A stretch of DNA of 54,637 bases. Origin: Oscillospiraceae bacterium (GTDB lineage Bacteria; Bacillota; Clostridia; Oscillospirales; Oscillospiraceae). The notes under the pieces are model-generated. The model was not told the origin of the DNA. It worked only from the letters and a program-made list of their open reading frames with translations, and did not search any database. The stretch lies in NCBI GenBank assembly GCA_902778115.1, contig CACYWG010000012.1:1-54637 (forward strand), in the 5' to 3' direction. The translations under genes were made by a program, and so were the position numbers. Below are positions 52,503 to 54,637 of this stretch, piece by piece (positions within the stretch are counted from its first letter, which is position 1; every line of letters begins with the position of its first letter).

Positions 52503-52551
52503 AAAGAGGTCAACCTGACTTTTGCAAGCCGGGTTGACCTCTTTCTTTTTT
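52503..52551 (+). terminator. Terminator
   Basis: Stem AAAGAGGTCAACC/GGTTGACCTCTTT (13 bp, 16-base loop) followed by CTTTTTT; after the guaA end and before the repressor stop. Confidence 0.8.
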
Positions 52552-52565
52552 GCCTTTGAATGTCC

Positions 52566-53084
52566 TTATCCTTTTTTAAGTTCTTCGATCAGCGCATCGG
52601 ACAGAGCTTGAGAAGGAACCTTGGCCCACCGCCCGGTTTTATCCAACTCCGGGTACTTGTAGCGCCAGCGGTCGTATTCCTCTTTGCTGATCTCCCCGCG
52701 CTCCAGCTTGGCGGCTTGTTCTCGCCAGGAACGAAACATATCAAATAGTTGAAGATGGGACGAGCCCTTTGATTTATCCAGCCGCAGGCAAACTTCACCG
52801 TCGATCTCTCCGATCTTGAGTCCGTAGATATCCTCCAGCGCAAAAAGCGTGTGCATCAGCCCAACATAGCTGTCGATTTCCGGCACATCCAGCGCTTTAG
52901 GAGATACATCCAGCACTCTGGCCAGCTCTGCGGTCAGATCGGCCTTGGGGGTTCGAGCGCCGGTTTCATACTGTGCCATGCGAACATCGGCAGTCTTTTC
53001 CGAAAAGCCGACCATCATGCCCAAATACTTCTGCGTCATGCCCCGCAGGGAGCGGATGAAATGGATTCTTTCACCGATCGCCAT
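52566..53084 (-). CDS. XRE-family repressor-like regulator
   Basis: A 172-residue protein. The N-terminal HTH is visible in LRGMTQKYLGMMVGFSEKTA followed by VRMAQYETGARTPKADLTAEL. The C-terminal half (RLDKSKGSSHLQLFDMFRSW) is likely for dimerisation or sensing. It is transcribed divergently from the integrase module; four operator-like motifs lie in between, so it is probably the element's master repressor. Confidence 0.88.
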   Translation of the reverse strand: MAIGERIHFIRSLRGMTQKYLGMMVGFSEKTADVRMAQYETGARTPKADLTAELARVLDVSPKALDVPEIDSYVGLMHTLFALEDIYGLKIGEIDGEVCLRLDKSKGSSHLQLFDMFRSWREQAAKLERGEISKEEYDRWRYKYPELDKTGRWAKVPSQALSDALIEELKKG

Positions 53085-53128
53085 ATCAGATAACTCCTAT
53101 CTACTCGTAGTATCGAGAATATATTAGC

Positions 53129-53240
53129 AAATATGTTTAGTGTTGTCAAGAAATAATTAAATAAATTTGTTTAGTTTTTCTCCTTGACTTAACTGTATTT
53201 GTTTAGTATAATTACCGTGAGCTAAACTAATATGTTTAGT
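53129..53240. promoter_or_regulatory. Four evenly spaced operator-like motifs
   Basis: Copies of aaatNtgtttagt are at 53129, 53163, 53195 and 53228, 32-34 bases apart, about three helical turns. The last is a perfect palindrome ctaaac-taatat-gtttag (53222-53239); the others keep one half well and the other half poorly. Copy 3 overlaps the spacer and -10 of the plus-strand promoter. Confidence 0.75.
53184..53212 (+). promoter_or_regulatory. Promoter reading into the excisionase-integrase genes
   Basis: TTGACT (53184-53189) and TATAAT (53207-53212) with a 17-base spacer. It overlaps the third operator copy, so repressor binding would block it. Confidence 0.75.
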
Positions 53241-53247
53241 GAACTGA

Positions 53248-53367
53248 ATGACCGTCCAACCAGAGATACACCGCCATGATCTTCTAACTGGAAGGGAGCG
53301 CGCGTTTATTCCCAATCACACGAAATACGAGATTTCGTGTGAGAAGGAAGATCAGCGGAGTGAATGA
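53248..53367 (+). CDS. Small frame, possible leader protein of the integrase operon
   Basis: Thirty-nine codons from ATG 53248 (MTVQPEIHRHDLLTGRERAF, then IPNHTKYEISCEKEDQRSE). There is no good ribosome site. A hairpin of 11-bp arms (53316-53326 with 53332-53342) lies inside it. The stretch 53368-53520 has further short inverted repeats and no gene I can support. Confidence 0.3.
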   Translation: MTVQPEIHRHDLLTGRERAFIPNHTKYEISCEKEDQRSE

Positions 53368-53535
53368 GCTTTCGCGTTCACGCGGAAGCGAACGATACGA
53401 AGCTTGATCTGACGCGACGACACAGCGCCGCGCAGGGTTGCCTGTCTGGAAACTGGAATCGGGTAAAACGGCAAGCCATTTTCGTTCTTAAAAAACTGCT
53501 CTCACTTTTGAGGGCGGGGAAGGGAGGTGATTCAT

Positions 53536-53730
53536 ATAGCTGAACAGGTTTTTATGAAGGTGGACGAGGTCGCAGCTGAGCTCGGAGTATCAAACTCCTA
53601 TGCCTATAAGCTGATCCGGGAGTTAAACAAGGAACTCAAGGCAGCCGGCTGCATCGTCATCAATGGTCGTATTGACCGAAAGTTTTTCCACGAGCACTTG
53701 TATGCTACTCAGAAAAAGAAGGAGGATTGA
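53536..53730 (+). CDS. Excisionase-like small DNA-binding protein
   Basis: A protein of about 64 residues with one winged HTH: AEQVFMKVDEVAAELGVSNS, then YAYKLIRELNKELKAAG and a terminal GRIDRKFFHEHLY. Small proteins of this kind precede integrase genes in Firmicutes elements and act as excisionases or regulators. The start is unclear. AGGGAGGTGAT lies at 53520-53531, and the family N-terminus (xAEQVF) begins at ATA 53536. A GTG at 53527 lies inside the ribosome site and the first ATG (53554) would remove six conserved-looking residues. Confidence 0.8.
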   Translation: MAEQVFMKVDEVAAELGVSNSYAYKLIRELNKELKAAGCIVINGRIDRKFFHEHLYATQKKKED

Positions 53731-53732
53731 TC

Positions 53733-54637
53733 ATGGCAGCATTCAAAGACAAGAAAAACGGCACATGGTATGTGCAATTCCGTTACACCGACTGGACCGG
53801 TGAGCGACAGCAAAAACTTAAGCGAGGATTCACAACAAAGCGTGAAGCCCAGGAATGGGAGCGCGAGTTTTTGCGGACAAAGCGGGCGGACCCGGACATG
53901 AGTTTCGAGAGCTTTGTAAAGCTCTATGAGCAGGATATCAAGCCAAAGATACGGCTGAACACCTGGCTTACCAAAGAATCCGTGATCGAAAGCAAGATCC
54001 TGCCCTATTTCAAGAAGCGTAAATTATCGGAGATCACGCCGCGTGATGTGCTGACCTGGCAGAATCAAATGTTGAAGCAGAAGGACAAAGCAGGGCAGCC
54101 TTATTCCCCCACCTATCTGAAGAACATCAACAACCAGCTCAGCGCTATCTTTAATCATGCGGTTCGCTTCTACGGACTTCATGAAAACCCGGTACGGCGA
54201 GCCGGTGCCATAGGCGAAAAGGAAAGTGAAGAGATGCTGTTCTGGACGAAAGAAGAATTCCTGCAATTCATCGATGCCATGATGGACAAACCCATGCTGT
54301 ATTACGCCTTTGAGATTTTGTACTGGTGCGGTATCCGCGAGGGCGAACTGCTGGCATTGACACCTGCGGATTTCAATTTCAAGGAAAAGACGCTGCGGAT
54401 CAACAAATCGTATCAGCGCATCAAGGGCGAGGATGTGATTACACCGCCAAAAACGAAGAAAAGCATCCGCACAATTACGATCCCTGATTTTCTGTGCGAT
54501 GAGATCCAGGACTATTTCAAGCAGTTTTACAGCCTGCCGGAGGACGCGAGGGTCTTTCCCTTGTCAAAGCATCAGTTGACAAGAGGCATGGAATATGGCT
54601 GCAAGCAAAGCGGCGTGAAGAAGATCCGAATCCACGA
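53733..54637 (+). CDS. int: Tyrosine recombinase/integrase (3' end outside window)
   Basis: The first 301 codons are present. Order: N-terminal AP2-like DNA-binding domain (NGTWYVQFRYTDWTGERQQK), SAM-like core-binding domain (SFESFVKLYEQDIKPKIR, about 55-150), and the catalytic domain with the first arginine in WCGIREGELLAL. The window ends at RIH, just at the HxLR box, so the remaining catalytic residues are beyond the edge. This is the Tn916-type integrase family. It probably recombines at the end of guaA. AAGGAGGA precedes the ATG. Confidence 0.95.
   Translation, partial: MAAFKDKKNGTWYVQFRYTDWTGERQQKLKRGFTTKREAQEWEREFLRTKRADPDMSFESFVKLYEQDIKPKIRLNTWLTKESVIESKILPYFKKRKLSEITPRDVLTWQNQMLKQKDKAGQPYSPTYLKNINNQLSAIFNHAVRFYGLHENPVRRAGAIGEKESEEMLFWTKEEFLQFIDAMMDKPMLYYAFEILYWCGIREGELLALTPADFNFKEKTLRINKSYQRIKGEDVITPPKTKKSIRTITIPDFLCDEIQDYFKQFYSLPEDARVFPLSKHQLTRGMEYGCKQSGVKKIRIH

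Larger units (their letters stand above)
52344..54637. mobile_element. Integrative element at the 3' end of guaA (left part)
   Basis: Right after the guaA stop there is a non-coding stretch with the repeated tgatagca (52413-52435), then a repressor, operators, an excisionase-like gene and a tyrosine integrase that runs off the window. The 3' end of guaA is a known integration site for genomic islands. The exact att core is not determined because the other end is not visible. Confidence 0.65.

Overview
The window looks like a chromosomal segment of a GC-rich, anaerobic, spore-forming-lineage Bacillota, most likely Clostridia and probably an Oscillospirales gut commensal. The clues are a SCIFF ribosomal peptide with its radical SAM maturase (42730-44353), spoVT sequence, strong Gram-positive Shine-Dalgarno sites, lipobox lipoproteins, a PTS, a clustered pyrimidine operon and Firmicutes-type mobilisable elements. 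The taxonomic call is inference; no rRNA gene is present.

Positions 1-~12430 are the right part of an integrated mobile element whose left end lies outside the window. In order it carries a type I restriction-modification methylase (partial) with an XRE regulator, a Fic protein, a non-coding stretch with a candidate oriT and a diverged ~360 bp tandem repeat array, and a mobilisation/replication module (Cys-rich VLP protein, DUF3847 protein, MobA/MobL relaxase, RepA_N-type initiator). Cargo follows: a methyltransferase broken by one stop codon, a Nudix hydrolase flanked by a short duplication, a TIGR01212 radical SAM protein, and an AAC(6')-like plus APH(3')-like pair. It ends in a large serine recombinase. 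That recombinase reads in frame into the last ~150 codons of spoVT, the sporulation regulator. The simplest reading is that the element sits inside spoVT, in the manner of the skin element in sigK, and that precise excision would rebuild spoVT. This is the most interesting object in the window.

Positions 12890-31000 are chromosomal. First comes an Lsa-type ABC-F resistance gene behind a leader peptide and a terminator hairpin (an attenuator). Then come a duplicated-domain lipoprotein, a carbohydrate ABC transporter operon (SBP, two permeases, ATPase), CstA with an unknown partner, a SIMPL protein, a YfcE-like phosphoesterase, ptsI, ptsH (with Lys where the regulatory Ser46 is expected), a sucrose/trehalose-type PTS IIBCA, a HAD phosphatase and pyruvate kinase. 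Most of this block reads on the minus strand and handles sugar uptake and lower glycolysis.

Positions 31192-36917 are a compact plus-strand pyrimidine operon, pyrC-pyrK-pyrD-pyrF-pyrE-pyrB-pyrI, behind a promoter and terminator-like attenuator. Initiator tRNA-fMet, an HtrA-type membrane protease, rsmI, a 155 bp MITE-like repeat and an iron-sulfur aldo/keto reductase follow. A tightly overlapping run then holds scfA (SCIFF), scfB, an Orn/Lys/Arg-decarboxylase-like protein, a voltage-gated K+ channel, a Nudix hydrolase and a GH13 hydrolase. An MBOAT/DHHW pair for surface polymer acylation reads on the minus strand.

guaA at 51363-52343 encodes only the ATP-pyrophosphatase half of GMP synthase. 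A second mobile element begins immediately after it (52344 to the window end). It has an XRE repressor, four operator-like motifs spaced ~33 bp around a strong promoter, an excisionase-like protein and a truncated tyrosine integrase.
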